The translations under genes and the position numbers were made by a program. Of a stretch of DNA of 64,000 nt, positions 16,589 through 25,785 are shown in pieces. The first letter of the stretch is position 1. Each line of letters opens with the position of its first letter. Below the pieces are notes generated by a model. That model was not told the DNA's origin. It worked only from the letters and a program-made list of their open reading frames with translations, and ran no database searches. Source of the DNA: Streptomyces lydicus (GTDB lineage: Bacteria > Actinomycetota > Actinomycetes > Streptomycetales > Streptomycetaceae); the NCBI RefSeq assembly GCF_000717345.1, contig NZ_JNZA01000022.1, positions 62,001-126,000 on the forward strand, given 5' to 3'.

Positions 16589-17824
16589 TCAGGCTGCCCC
16601 GGGCACCGCGTCCCGCGCCACCGGACAGCTCATGCACCGCGGCCCACCCCGGCCCCGCCCCAGCTCACTGCCCGGAATCGTGATCACCTCGATGCCGCGC
16701 TTGCGCAGAAAGGTGTTCGTGGTGACGTTCCGCTCGTACGCCACCACGACCCCCGGCTCGACGGCGAGCACGTTGCAGCCGTCGTCCCACTGCTCGCGCT
16801 CCGCGGAGTGCACGTCCTGGGTCGGGGTCAGCACCCGGATGTCGGACAGCCCCAGCGAGGCCGCTATGGCGCGGTGCATGTGCTCCGGCGGATGGTCGGT
16901 GACCTTGAGGTCCTGCTCGCCCGAACCGGGCTCGATGGTGTACGAGCGCAGCATGCCGAGCCCGGCGTACTGGGTGAAGGTGTCTCCGTCGATCATGGTC
17001 ATGACGGTGTCCAGGTGCATGAACGCCCGCCGCTTGGGCATGTCCAGCGCCACGATCGTGCGCGCCGAGCCGGCCGCGAACAGTCCGCGCGCCAGCAGTT
17101 CGACGGCCTGCGGCGTGGTCCGCTCGCTCATCCCGATCAGCACCGCGCCGCTGCCCAGCACCAGGACGTCGCCACCCTCGATCGTCGAGGGGAAGTCCGC
17201 CTGCCCCTCCGACCAGACGTGGAAGTCCTCTCCGCTGAAGAGCGGGTGGTGGCGGTAGATCGCCTCGTAGTGCACGGTCTCGCGCTGCCGGGCCGGCCAG
17301 CGCATCGAGTTGATCGACACCCCGTCGTAGATCCACGCCGAGGTGTCGCGGGTGAAGAGGTGGTTGGGCAGCGGACCCAGCAGGAAGTCGTCGAGGTCCA
17401 TCACATGGAAGCGGACCGAGGTCGGCTCGGGATGGCGCTCCAGGAACTCGCGTTTGGTCATGCCGCCGACCAGCGCCTCGACGAGCTCCGGCACCGGCAG
17501 CTCGTCGAAGGCGGCCCGCAGATGGTCGGTGGCCAGCGGCCCGTACTCCTTCTCGTCGAAGACCCGGTCCAGGACCAGTTCCCGCGCGACGGGGCTCTGC
17601 AGGCTCTCGGCCAGCAGGTCCCCGAAGAGGTGTACGTCCACGCCCCGGTCCCGGAGCACGTCCGCGAAACCGTCGTGCTCGGCCCGCGCCCGGCGCACCC
17701 ACAGCACGTCGTCGAAGAGCAAGGCGTCCTTGTTGGAGGGCGTGAGCCGCTTCAGCTCAAGATCGGGGCGATGCAGGATGACCCGGCGCAGCTGCCCGGC
17801 CTCTGAGTCGACATGGAATCCCAT
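16589..17824 (-). CDS. arcA: Arginine deiminase
   Basis: A 411-residue enzyme hydrolysing arginine to citrulline and ammonia. The guanidino-modifying-enzyme fold motifs are present: [13 protein letters not shown] near the N-terminus, [16 protein letters not shown] (~165), [22 protein letters not shown] (~220), [12 protein letters not shown] with the catalytic His (~280) and the nucleophilic Cys in [13 protein letters not shown] near the C-terminus. It is followed by argF, so the two may recycle arginine to ornithine and carbamoyl phosphate for ATP. Confidence 0.95.
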   Translation of the reverse strand: MGFHVDSEAGQLRRVILHRPDLELKRLTPSNKDALLFDDVLWVRRARAEHDGFADVLRDRGVDVHLFGDLLAESLQSPVARELVLDRVFDEKEYGPLATDHLRAAFDELPVPELVEALVGGMTKREFLERHPEPTSVRFHVMDLDDFLLGPLPNHLFTRDTSAWIYDGVSINSMRWPARQRETVHYEAIYRHHPLFSGEDFHVWSEGQADFPSTIEGGDVLVLGSGAVLIGMSERTTPQAVELLARGLFAAGSARTIVALDMPKRRAFMHLDTVMTMIDGDTFTQYAGLGMLRSYTIEPGSGEQDLKVTDHPPEHMHRAIAASLGLSDIRVLTPTQDVHSAEREQWDDGCNVLAVEPGVVVAYERNVTTNTFLRKRGIEVITIPGSELGRGRGGPRCMSCPVARDAVPGAA

Positions 17825-18382
17825 CTCCCCATCTTGGCCGCTTCCGAGGCCCGGCGGAGGGAGTCAACGGATCCCGGAACTTACGGGTCGCCAAAGGGGC
17901 CTGGGGCGGGGGCTGGTCTCGGCCAGGGGGCGGGGCTGGTGTCGGCCACGGACCGGGGGTGGGCTCGGGCGAGGGCGGGGGCCCGGTGTCGGGCGGAGGC
18001 ACGGGGATGGTTTTGGGCGGGGGCAGCGGGTGGTCTTGAGCAGGTGCCGGGGGCCGGTCTCGGGGGCCGGTGTCGGGTGGAGGCATGGGCTGGTCATGCG
18101 CAGGGGCAGCGGGTGGTCTCGGGCGGGGGCAGCGGGGGGATGGGGCGGGGGCGTGCCTGCGGTCGCGGGCGGCCCGGCGGGAGGGGCCGCGTACGCCCCA
18201 CCCCACCCGCCACGCCTCGTTCCCGATTGCCTCAGGCGGAGGTCCGCCAGGCCCCGGCCCCGCCCAGGCAGCGGCAATCGGGGCCCAACAGGTCCCGATT
18301 GCGGCGACCGCAGCCGGGGCCCGCCGGGGCCGGTTCCGGTCGCTGTCGCCCGGGGCCTGCCAGGCCCGACCGCCTCCCGCCG
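17825..18382. other. Low-complexity GC-rich intergenic region
   Basis: This 558-bp stretch between arcA and the Pnkp gene contains degenerate units such as GGTCTCGGG and GGGGCCGGTGTCGGG repeated over about 17890-18160. All frames across it give only Pro/Arg/Gly-rich translations without domain character or ribosome-binding sites. The arcA promoter should lie at its left end. I see no gene here. Confidence 0.6.
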
Positions 18383-21300
18383 CTACAACCGGGGATCCAC
18401 CGGCTCCGACTCCAGGGCCAGCACCCCGAAGACGGCCTCGTGCACCCGCCACAGCGGCTCGCCCTCGGCCAGCCGGTCGAGCGCCTCCAGCCCCAGCGCG
18501 TACTCGCGCAGGGCCAGCGAACGCTTGTGGCCCAGATGCCGTACCCGAAGGCGGCGGAGGTTCTCCGGCCGGGTGTACTCCGGGCCGTAGATGATCCGCA
18601 GGTACTCGCGGCCACGGCACTTGACGCCCGGCTGTACGAGCCGCCCGTCGCCCCGACGCACCAGCGCCTGCAGTGGTTTGACCACCATGCCCTCGCCGCC
18701 GGCCCCGGTCAGCTCCAGCCACCACCGGATGCCGGCCGCCACCGACGCCTCGTCCTCGGTGTCGACGACGATCCGCCGGGTCGTGGCAAGCAGCCCGGGC
18801 CTGTCCACGGCACCGCCGCCGGCCGGCCCGGCGTCCCGGGACGCCACCGCGCCCTCGGCCGCGATGACGCGGTCGATCAGCGCCAGCTGCTCGGTGTGCG
18901 GCAGCCCGGCGAGACTGCGCCCCTGCACGGCGAGGATCTGGAACGGCGCGAGCCGTACGCCGTCCAGCTCCCCCAGCCCGGCGCGCGCCGCCGCGTCCGA
19001 CACCGCGGCACCATCCGGTATCCCGGCGCTGCCAAGCACTTCCTCGGAGCTGCCCGGTATCCCGGCACCGCCGGAGTGCGCCAAGGCATCAGCCCCGTTC
19101 ACCGCACCCGGGCCCGCCCCGTCAGCCGCCTGCCCCGCACCGGAGGCGTCCGCCGCCCCCGGCCCGACCCGCCAGCAGTAGCGCCGGTAAGCCGCCGTGA
19201 ACGCCGCGGCGTCCGCGGCCCGGTCGCGCTGCCGGCCGAGCAGCGGGGCCACCTCGACACCCCGGGCGGCCGCGGCCTCCAGCGCCCCGAGCACGCCGGG
19301 GAACGCCGCCCCGGACGCCGCACCGACCGCCGCGTACTGCTTGCGCAGCAGACCCGTCGCCTTCAGGGACCACGGCATCAACTCCGCGTCCAGCAGCAAC
19401 CAGTCCGTCTCCAGCTCGGCCCAGAGCCCGGCCTCCTCGACGCACGCCCGCACCCGCCGCAGGATCCGCTCGGTCGTCTCCGGGTCGTCGAAGAACGGCC
19501 GGCCGGTGCGGGTGTACAGGGCGCCCGACACCCCCTTCGGCACGCCGAAGCGCTCGGCCGCCGCCGTCTCGTCCCGGCACACCAGGACCACCGCGCGCGA
19601 GCCCATGTGCTTCTCCTCGCACACCACTTCGCGCACGCCGTCCGCCCGGTAGCCGGCGAACGCCTCCGCCGGATGCTCCAGATAGCCGCCCTCGGCGCCC
19701 TCGGCGCCGACCTCCTCCGTCGAGGTCGCACAGGGCGCCATGGTCGGCGGGAGATACGGCAACAGCCGAGGGTCGATCGCGAAGCGGCTCATCACCTCCA
19801 GCGCCGCCGCGGCGTTCTCCTCCCTGACCGCGAGCCGGCCCATGTGGCGGGTCTCCACGATCCGGCGCCCCGCCACGTCGTTCAGGTCCAGCGGACGGCC
19901 GTCGGCCCCACCGGGTGCCTCGGTCGCCAGCGGCTTCGTGGGCTCGTACCAGACCCGCTCCGCCGGTACGTCCACCAGCTCGCGCTCCGGCCAGCGCAGC
20001 GCGGTCATCGCACCGCCGAAGACACACCCGGTGTCGAGGCAGATGGTGTTGTTGAGCCAGCCGGCGCGCGGGGTGGGCGTGTGGCCGTAGACGACGGCGG
20101 CGCGGCCGCGGTAGTCCTCCGCCCACGGGTAGCGCACCGGCAGCCCGAACTCATCGGTCTCGCCGGTCGTGTCGCCGTACAGCGCGAAGGAACGCACCCG
20201 GCCGGATGTCCGCCCGTGGTACTTCTCCGGCAGCCCGGCATGGCACACCACCAGCCCGCCGCCGTCCAGGACGTAGTGGCTGACCAGGCCCTGGATGAAC
20301 GCCCCGACCTCGGCCCGGAACGCCTCGTCCTCCTTGTCCAGCTGCTCGATGGTCTCGGCGAGCCCGTGGGTGGCCTGGACCTTGCGCCCCTTGAGATAAC
20401 GGCCGAGCTTGTTCTCGTGGTTCCCCGGCACGCACAGTGCGTGCCCGGCCCCGACCATGCCCATCACCAGGCGCAGCACACCGGGGCTGTCCGGCCCACG
20501 GTCGACGAGGTCACCGACGAAGACGGCGGTACGGCCCTCCGGGTGCACCGCGTCCACGGACCTGCCGAGCGCGTCGCGCACCAGCCCGTAACCCAGCCGG
20601 CCGAGCAGGGTCTCCAGCTCGGAACGGCAGCCGTGGATGTCACCGATGATGTCGAACGGGCCGGTCAGGTGGCGCAGGTCGTTGAACCGTCGCTCCGTGA
20701 CGACCCGCGCCGCCGCCACCTCCTCCTGGCCACGCAGCACATGGACCTTGCGGAAGCCCTCACGCTCCAAGTGCCGCAGCGACCGCCGCAGTTCACGCTG
20801 ATGGCGCTGGATGACCCGGCGCGGCAGCCCGGCCCGGTCGGCCCGCGCCGCGTTGCGCTCGGCGCAGACCTGCTCGGGCACGTCCAGCACGATCGCCACC
20901 GGGAGCACATCGTGTTCCCGTGCCAGCCGCACCAGCTGGGCGCGTGCCTCGGACTGCACGTTGGTGGCGTCGACGACCGTCAGCCGGCCGGCCGCCAGTC
21001 GCTTGCCCGCGATGAAGTGCAGCACGTCGAAGGCATCGCCGCTCGCGCTCTGATCGTTCTCGTCATCGCTGACCAGCCCCCGGCAGAAGTCGGAGGAGAG
21101 CACCTCGGTCGGCTTGAAATGCCGTGCGGCGAAGGTGGACTTGCCGGATCCGGTGGCCCCGACCAGCACCACGAGCGAGAGGTCCGGCACGGGCAGCGTA
21201 CGCAGCGCCGCCGCCGGCACTCCCCCGCGCTCCTGCTGGGCCCCGTCCCCCCGAGCCCCGCCCTCCTGCTGGGTCCCACCCACCTGCTGGGTTCCGACCT

Positions 21301-21397
21301 CCTGCTGGGTTCCGCCCTCGTGGGTTCCGCTCCCCTGCTGGGGCCCATGCGCCCGCTGGGTCCCGTCCGCCTGCTCACTGCGGTCGACGTCCGTCAT
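18383..21397 (-). CDS. pnkp: Polynucleotide kinase-phosphatase-ligase (bacterial Pnkp)
   Basis: A 1004-residue three-domain RNA-repair enzyme. An N-terminal kinase has the P-loop VGATGSGKSTFAARHF (~80-95); the middle metallophosphoesterase has GDIHGC, GDLVDRGPDS, PGNHENK and CHAGLP; the C-terminal ligase-like adenylyltransferase has the nucleophile Lys in CEEKHMGSRAVVL (~600). The trio heals 5'-OH and 2',3'-phosphate ends and activates for sealing. It overlaps Hen1 by 4 nt (ATGA at 21394-21397). It is longer than the ~850-residue family norm owing to a GTQQ(E/V)GG-repeat N-terminal tail and an Ala/Gly-rich insertion (encoded around 18990-19160) in the ligase part. Confidence 0.93.
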   Translation of the reverse strand: MTDVDRSEQADGTQRAHGPQQGSGTHEGGTQQEVGTQQVGGTQQEGGARGDGAQQERGGVPAAALRTLPVPDLSLVVLVGATGSGKSTFAARHFKPTEVLSSDFCRGLVSDDENDQSASGDAFDVLHFIAGKRLAAGRLTVVDATNVQSEARAQLVRLAREHDVLPVAIVLDVPEQVCAERNAARADRAGLPRRVIQRHQRELRRSLRHLEREGFRKVHVLRGQEEVAAARVVTERRFNDLRHLTGPFDIIGDIHGCRSELETLLGRLGYGLVRDALGRSVDAVHPEGRTAVFVGDLVDRGPDSPGVLRLVMGMVGAGHALCVPGNHENKLGRYLKGRKVQATHGLAETIEQLDKEDEAFRAEVGAFIQGLVSHYVLDGGGLVVCHAGLPEKYHGRTSGRVRSFALYGDTTGETDEFGLPVRYPWAEDYRGRAAVVYGHTPTPRAGWLNNTICLDTGCVFGGAMTALRWPERELVDVPAERVWYEPTKPLATEAPGGADGRPLDLNDVAGRRIVETRHMGRLAVREENAAAALEVMSRFAIDPRLLPYLPPTMAPCATSTEEVGAEGAEGGYLEHPAEAFAGYRADGVREVVCEEKHMGSRAVVLVCRDETAAAERFGVPKGVSGALYTRTGRPFFDDPETTERILRRVRACVEEAGLWAELETDWLLLDAELMPWSLKATGLLRKQYAAVGAASGAAFPGVLGALEAAAARGVEVAPLLGRQRDRAADAAAFTAAYRRYCWRVGPGAADASGAGQAADGAGPGAVNGADALAHSGGAGIPGSSEEVLGSAGIPDGAAVSDAAARAGLGELDGVRLAPFQILAVQGRSLAGLPHTEQLALIDRVIAAEGAVASRDAGPAGGGAVDRPGLLATTRRIVVDTEDEASVAAGIRWWLELTGAGGEGMVVKPLQALVRRGDGRLVQPGVKCRGREYLRIIYGPEYTRPENLRRLRVRHLGHKRSLALREYALGLEALDRLAEGEPLWRVHEAVFGVLALESEPVDPRL

Positions 21398-22929
21398 GCC
21401 GCGACCTCCTTCCCCGTTACCGGACCACCACGGCCCGCGCCAACGCGGTCCGCACCCTTGCCGTCCTCACCCTTCACACCACTGCTGTCCTCACCCCGCA
21501 CGCGGAAGTGCGCGAGCTGGGTGGGCGGACCGACCTCCGGGTCGTCCGGCCCCACCGGGCCGAAGGTCACCCCGTACCCGTGCCGCTCCGCCACCTTGCG
21601 CGCCCACTGCCGGAACTCCTCGCGCGTCCACTCGAAACGATGGTCGGCATGCCGCACATGGCCGGCCGGCAGTGACTCCCAGCGCACGTTGTACTCGACG
21701 TTCGGGGTGGTCACCACGACCGTCCGCGGCCTGGCCGCCCCGAACACCGCGTACTCCAGCGCCGGCAGCCGCGCCGGGTCGACATGCTCGACGACCTCGC
21801 TCAGCACCGCCGCGTCATACCCCTTCAGCCGGCTGTCGGTGTACGCCAGCGACCCCTGCACCAGCCGTACGCGCTCCGACTGCCGCTCGGACATCCGGTC
21901 CAGCCGCAGCCGGCGCCGCGCCTCGTGCAGCGCCCGCATCGACACATCCACCCCGACGATCTCGGTGAACTGCCCCTCCTTGAGCAGCGCCCCGACCAAC
22001 TGGCCCTGGCCGCAGCCCAGGTCGAGCACCCGGGTCGCCCGCTCCGCACGCAGCACCGCAAGGATCGCCTCCCGGCGCTGCACGGCGAGCGGCACCGGCT
22101 TGTCCTCGGTGTCCGCCTCCTCGTCCACCGCGTTGTCGAGTTCCTCCGCCGCGACATCGTCCGACTCGGCCAGCCGCTCCAGCTCCAGCCGCTCCATGGC
22201 CCGGCGCGTCAGCGCCCACCGCCGGGCGAGATAGCGTCCGACGATCAGCCGCTGCTCGGGGTGGTCCTCCAGCCAGCCCTCACCGGCCCGCAGCAGCTTG
22301 TCCACCTCGTCGGGCGCCACCCAGTAGTGCTTGGCGTCGTCCAGCACCGGCAGCAGCACGTACAGATGCCGCAGCGCCTCGGCGAGCGTGCGCTCCCCCT
22401 CCAGGACGAGCCGCACGTAGCGGGAGTCACCCCACTCCGGAAACGTCTCGTCCAGCGGCACCGGCTCGGCCCGCACCGCCCACCCCAGTGGCTCGAACAG
22501 CGCACGCACCAGCTCCGCCCCGCCCCGGGCGGGCAGCACCGGCACCTCGATACGCAACGGGATCGCCCGCCCCACCAGCTCGGGCCGCGCCGCGCACTGC
22601 CCCTTCATCGCGCTCGCGAGGACGCTCCGCAGCGCCACGGCCAGCAGCGAGGAGGCCGCATACGGCCGGTCGTTCACATACTGACCGAGCGCCGAATCCG
22701 GAGCGCCACCGCGGCCCTTGCCCCGGCTCCGTCGGACCAGGGCGATGGGATCGACCTCCAACAGCAGCGCCGCCGTGCAGCGTTCCGCGTCCGCCTCCGG
22801 GTAGAAGACGTGCGCGGTGCCGTGCGCCGTCGAGAACTGCTGCGACTTGTCAGGATGCTTGTGCAGCAGAAATCCGAGGTCGGTCGCCGGACGGTCGGTG
22901 CTGCCAGTGGTGGTTATCGTCAGGAACAC
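21394..22929 (-). CDS. hen1: 3'-terminal RNA ribose 2'-O-methyltransferase Hen1
   Basis: A 511-residue two-part protein. The N-terminal half (LTITTTGSTDRPATDLGFLLHKHPDK onwards, fewer than 20 residues quoted per stretch here) is the ligase-activating module typical of bacterial Hen1. The C-terminal methyltransferase has the SAM motif RVLDLGCGQGQLVGALL (~315) and the metal-binding SEVVEHVD (E..EH) with a further His in HADHRFEW. With Pnkp it repairs RNAs cut by ribotoxins and marks the repaired 3' end with a 2'-O-methyl group. Start GTG 22929 (VFLTITTTG) matches the family N-terminus; the frame extends upstream to 23058 without family similarity. Confidence 0.93.
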   Translation of the reverse strand: MFLTITTTGSTDRPATDLGFLLHKHPDKSQQFSTAHGTAHVFYPEADAERCTAALLLEVDPIALVRRSRGKGRGGAPDSALGQYVNDRPYAASSLLAVALRSVLASAMKGQCAARPELVGRAIPLRIEVPVLPARGGAELVRALFEPLGWAVRAEPVPLDETFPEWGDSRYVRLVLEGERTLAEALRHLYVLLPVLDDAKHYWVAPDEVDKLLRAGEGWLEDHPEQRLIVGRYLARRWALTRRAMERLELERLAESDDVAAEELDNAVDEEADTEDKPVPLAVQRREAILAVLRAERATRVLDLGCGQGQLVGALLKEGQFTEIVGVDVSMRALHEARRRLRLDRMSERQSERVRLVQGSLAYTDSRLKGYDAAVLSEVVEHVDPARLPALEYAVFGAARPRTVVVTTPNVEYNVRWESLPAGHVRHADHRFEWTREEFRQWARKVAERHGYGVTFGPVGPDDPEVGPPTQLAHFRVRGEDSSGVKGEDGKGADRVGAGRGGPVTGKEVAA

Positions 22930-23092
22930 CCGTCCGAGTATTGCCGCACCACGCGCCGGCCCCCACCGATTTTCCAGCGGCCCCGTCGGCCCGGAACCTC
23001 CTTGCCCGGTACGCCGGCAGCCCGGCCGCCGTTCCCAGCCGACCCCAGGCCCGCTCATGACATCTCAGCTCAGCAGATCAGTTCAGCTCAGT

Positions 23093-24016
23093 TCAGCTCA
23101 GCTGCGACTGCACCTGCGTGGAGATCAGCTCGAGGTGGTCCAGATCATCGAGGTCCAGCATCTGCAGATAGATCCGGGAGGCACCGACGGCTGCGTACCG
23201 CCCGATCTTGTCGACGACTTCCGCGGGTGAGCCCGCGAGGCCGTTGGCCTTCAGTTCGTCCACCTCCCGTCCGATGGCCGCGGCCCGTCGCGCCACCTCC
23301 GCGTCGTTCCTGCCCACGCAGGCCACGAGGGCGTTGGAGTACACCAGGTCGTCGCCCTTCCGCCCGGCGGCTTCGGCGGCCGCCCGCACCCGCCCGAACT
23401 GGCGCTCGCTGTCCTCCAGCGAGGCGAAGGGGATGTTGAACTCATCGGCGTACTGCGCGGCCAGCCGCGGCGTACGCGTCGCACCGTGTCCGCCGACCAG
23501 CACCGGCACCTTGCCCTGCACGGGCTTGGGCAGCGCGGGCGACTTCTCCAGCCGGTAGTAGGTCCCGTCGTAGCTGAACTCCTTTCCTGTCTCGGTGGCC
23601 CACAGGCCGGTGATGATCGCCAGCTGCTCCTCCAGCCGCGCGAACTTCTCCTTGGGGAACGGGATGCCGTACGCCTTGTGCTCGTCCTCGAACCACCCCG
23701 CGCCGAGACCGAGTTCGACCCGTCCGCCGGACATCTGGTCGACCTGGGCCACCTGAATGGCCAGCACCCCCGGCAGCCGGAAGGTCCCTGCCGTCATGAG
23801 CGTGCCGAGCCGGATGCGGTTGGTCTCCCGGGCCAGGCCCGCCAGCGTGATCCAGGCGTCCGTCGGGCCTGGCAACCCGTCGACATTGCCCATGCTCAAG
23901 TAGTGGTCGGAGCGGAAGAAAGCGTCAAAGCCGAGGTCCTCGGTGGCCTTGGCTACCTTGAGAAGCGTGTCGTAGGAAGCCCCCTGCTGGGGCTCGGTGA
24001 AGATGCGAAGTTTCAT
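23093..24016 (-). CDS. LLM class F420-dependent oxidoreductase
   Basis: A 307-residue luciferase-like monooxygenase-fold protein. It begins MKLRIFTEPQQGASYD and contains AKATEDLGFDAFFRSDHYL, RIRLGTLMTAGTFRLPGVLA and GRVELGLGAGWFEDEHKAYGIPFP, all diagnostic of F420-dependent LLM oxidoreductases. The substrate is unknown. Start ATG 24016 is preceded by GGAGGT, unusually close to the start codon. Just after its stop (23070-23100) the short unit AGTTCAGCTC is repeated, part of a simple repeat between this gene and hen1. Confidence 0.9.
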   Translation of the reverse strand: MKLRIFTEPQQGASYDTLLKVAKATEDLGFDAFFRSDHYLSMGNVDGLPGPTDAWITLAGLARETNRIRLGTLMTAGTFRLPGVLAIQVAQVDQMSGGRVELGLGAGWFEDEHKAYGIPFPKEKFARLEEQLAIITGLWATETGKEFSYDGTYYRLEKSPALPKPVQGKVPVLVGGHGATRTPRLAAQYADEFNIPFASLEDSERQFGRVRAAAEAAGRKGDDLVYSNALVACVGRNDAEVARRAAAIGREVDELKANGLAGSPAEVVDKIGRYAAVGASRIYLQMLDLDDLDHLELISTQVQSQLS

Positions 24017-24503
24017 ACCTCCATCCTGCACACGGCACGGCAGACCAACCGTCACGGCATGTCGATCCACCAGGTCGGACCCGCACCCGGTCAGCCCCAC
24101 GTCACCTGAGGCATCCCGGTGAGTGTGTGATCAAAGCTGGGCGTGTGAGCAGAGGGCGAATGAGGATTGCGGTGGCGCGCGGGGGTGGCCCCAGCGGCGT
24201 CACGCCGGGCCGGGGGGGCGGGGCACCGGACGGTGCCGGTGACGATGACAGTGGCGGTGCCGGTGCCGGTGGCGGTGACGGTGGCGGTCGCGGGCGAATG
24301 CGGAATGGGGCGGCAGGGGGGAGGCCGGCACGACGGTGGGCCGATCGCCACGTGCTGACGGACCTGCCGTCGGCGTGTGGGGCGTGAGCACTCCCTGCCC
24401 GCGGGCTGGACGTGACACCGCCCGGGGCATGCGTCCCGCGCGAACGCGGTCCCTGTGGCTGCGGGACTGTCCGACGTTTTCGGGTCGTCGTCGCGCTCCC
24501 GTG
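24017..24503. other. Intergenic region with GGTGCC/GGCGGT simple repeat
   Basis: A 487-bp stretch between the LLM gene and the downstream hypothetical gene. From about 24231 to 24292 it consists of six-base units such as GGTGCC, GGTGAC and GGCGGT in tandem. The frames crossing it code only repetitive VTVTV/GAGGGDGG-like sequence. The LLM promoter should be at the left end. No gene was recognised. Confidence 0.5.
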
Positions 24504-24959
24504 TCAGGCAGGATTCGGGTCACGCACCTCCAGCTTCTCCAATATCCCGGACACCCGGTCCCTGGCTTCATCGACCGTGTCCATCGCCTCGACACAGGTC
24601 CAGTACATCCCCTCCTCGTCCGCCAAGAGCACCACTGCCACCAACGCCTCACACACATCTCGCAGCAGCAGGCTCAGGTTCGTTAAAGCCGCTCTGACAT
24701 CGCGTACTTCGGTCAGCTGCGCTGCGCGCAGCCCGACGGTCGCCGACCCCGGGCACAGCAGTCCCCCGCTGAACCGCCCGCCCGCGTCGCCCAGTCCTCG
24801 GGCTCTGGACCGCACTGCGTACGGCCCGAATATCGCGAGATGGCTTCCTATCGCCTCTGCCAGAGCTTGCGCCTGCCACGCCTCGACGAGCACGTCCTGA
24901 ACCGTGGTCGCCTCCGCCAGACCGCGCCGACTGACCGCGATGATCCGCACCGCGTCCAT
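24504..24959 (-). CDS. Conserved Streptomyces hypothetical protein (DUF6099-like)
   Basis: A 151-residue soluble, mainly helical protein beginning MDAVRIIAVSRRGLAEA, with VLVEAWQAQALAEAIGSHLA, RAAQLTEVRDVRAALTNL and ADEEGMYWTCVEAMDTVDEA segments. The pattern looks like the actinobacterial family of unknown function DUF6099, recalled from memory and not checked. Start ATG 24959 follows GGAGGGG by about 6 nt. Codon 92 is TTA (24684-24686 on the minus strand), which is rare in Streptomyces and hints at developmental (bldA-dependent) expression. No function can be given. Confidence 0.7.
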   Translation of the reverse strand: MDAVRIIAVSRRGLAEATTVQDVLVEAWQAQALAEAIGSHLAIFGPYAVRSRARGLGDAGGRFSGGLLCPGSATVGLRAAQLTEVRDVRAALTNLSLLLRDVCEALVAVVLLADEEGMYWTCVEAMDTVDEARDRVSGILEKLEVRDPNPA

Positions 24960-25383
24960 CCGTTCCCCTCCTTCCCACTCACTCGCATGCACCCCGCACT
25001 CTCTTCACTACCCAGAGTGAGGGTCAACAGCCAAAAAAGCCAGGGGAATTCGCAAATCTATGGACAAGCAAGGCGTTGTGGAAAGATCAATGACTCCATA
25101 GAGTGACGGACGGCCGGTACGTACTCGCCCCGCTTCCCCTGCACCACAGCCGCCCCACGCTTCACACGACCGGCACAGGTCACGAAGAATGCCGAAAACG
25201 ACCCGTCTGAGCGCGCCGGGCCAGTCCGAGCGAGCCCCGCGCCCCCGCAGCCCCCGCGCCGCAAGCGCGACCGAGCGGCCCACGCGGTTCCGGCAAGCAA
25301 GCGGGGCGGGGACCAATGCCCCGCCCCTCCGCGCCCAGCACTCTCGCGCGGCGCCTTGGTCCTCCCGCGCCTCGTCCGCGCGC
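24960..25383. other. Intergenic region with an AT-rich block
   Basis: A 424-bp region upstream of the hypothetical gene at 24504 and downstream of the MazG gene. Positions 25029-25105 are clearly AT-richer than anything nearby (including AAAAAAGCC and GAAAGATCAATGA) and probably hold the promoter of the TTA-containing gene. The rest is ordinary GC-rich sequence without a supported gene. Confidence 0.45.
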
Positions 25384-25785
25384 CTACCCCTCCCGCCCCC
25401 GCCCCTCCCCTTCCTCGCGATCATCGCGCTCCGCGGTCCGGTCCGCCCGGTCCGGCCGTGCCCGACGTACTGCCGGGAAGCGCGTCTCATTGCGCTCGAT
25501 CTTCGCGGCGAGCGCCGTCAGGGCGTCGATCCCCAGCGCCTCGCAGAACTGCAGCAGATACGCCAGCACATCGGCGACCTCGTCCTCGACCCGGCCGGCC
25601 GACCGCGGATCCGACATCACCGTCGCGGACTCCTCCGGCGTCAACCACTGGAAGATCTCGACGAGTTCCGCGGCCTCGACGCTCAGCGCCGCGGCCAGGT
25701 TCTTGGGGGTGTGATACTGCTGCCAGTCCCGCGCGGCGGCGAATTCGGCCAGCCGCCGCTGCAACGCATGAAGATCCTCGCTCAT
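25384..25785 (-). CDS. MazG-like nucleotide pyrophosphohydrolase
   Basis: A 133-residue all-helical NTP pyrophosphatase of the MazG/dCTPase group. The metal-binding pattern is present as EAAELVEIFQWL (ExxE, ~37-48) and EVADVLAYLLQF (ExxD, ~68-79). It hydrolyses nucleoside triphosphates, typically non-canonical or (d)CTP, to the monophosphate. The last ~25 residues are a charged Arg/Asp/Glu tail. Its start overlaps the stop of the upstream ATPase gene by 4 nt (ATGA, 25782-25785), so the two are translationally coupled. Confidence 0.9.
   Translation of the reverse strand: MSEDLHALQRRLAEFAAARDWQQYHTPKNLAAALSVEAAELVEIFQWLTPEESATVMSDPRSAGRVEDEVADVLAYLLQFCEALGIDALTALAAKIERNETRFPAVRRARPDRADRTAERDDREEGEGRGREG

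Noticed and set aside
17864..18277. A Pro/Arg-rich 137-codon frame in the arcA-Pnkp gap
   Set aside because: Low-complexity repeats, no ribosome-binding site, no known motif; treated as non-coding.
17813..22234. A 1473-codon frame on the plus strand opposite Pnkp and Hen1
   Set aside because: It mirrors high-GC codon bias of the real minus-strand genes; the translation is Arg/Pro-rich with no domain, and Pnkp/Hen1 motifs on the other strand are complete.
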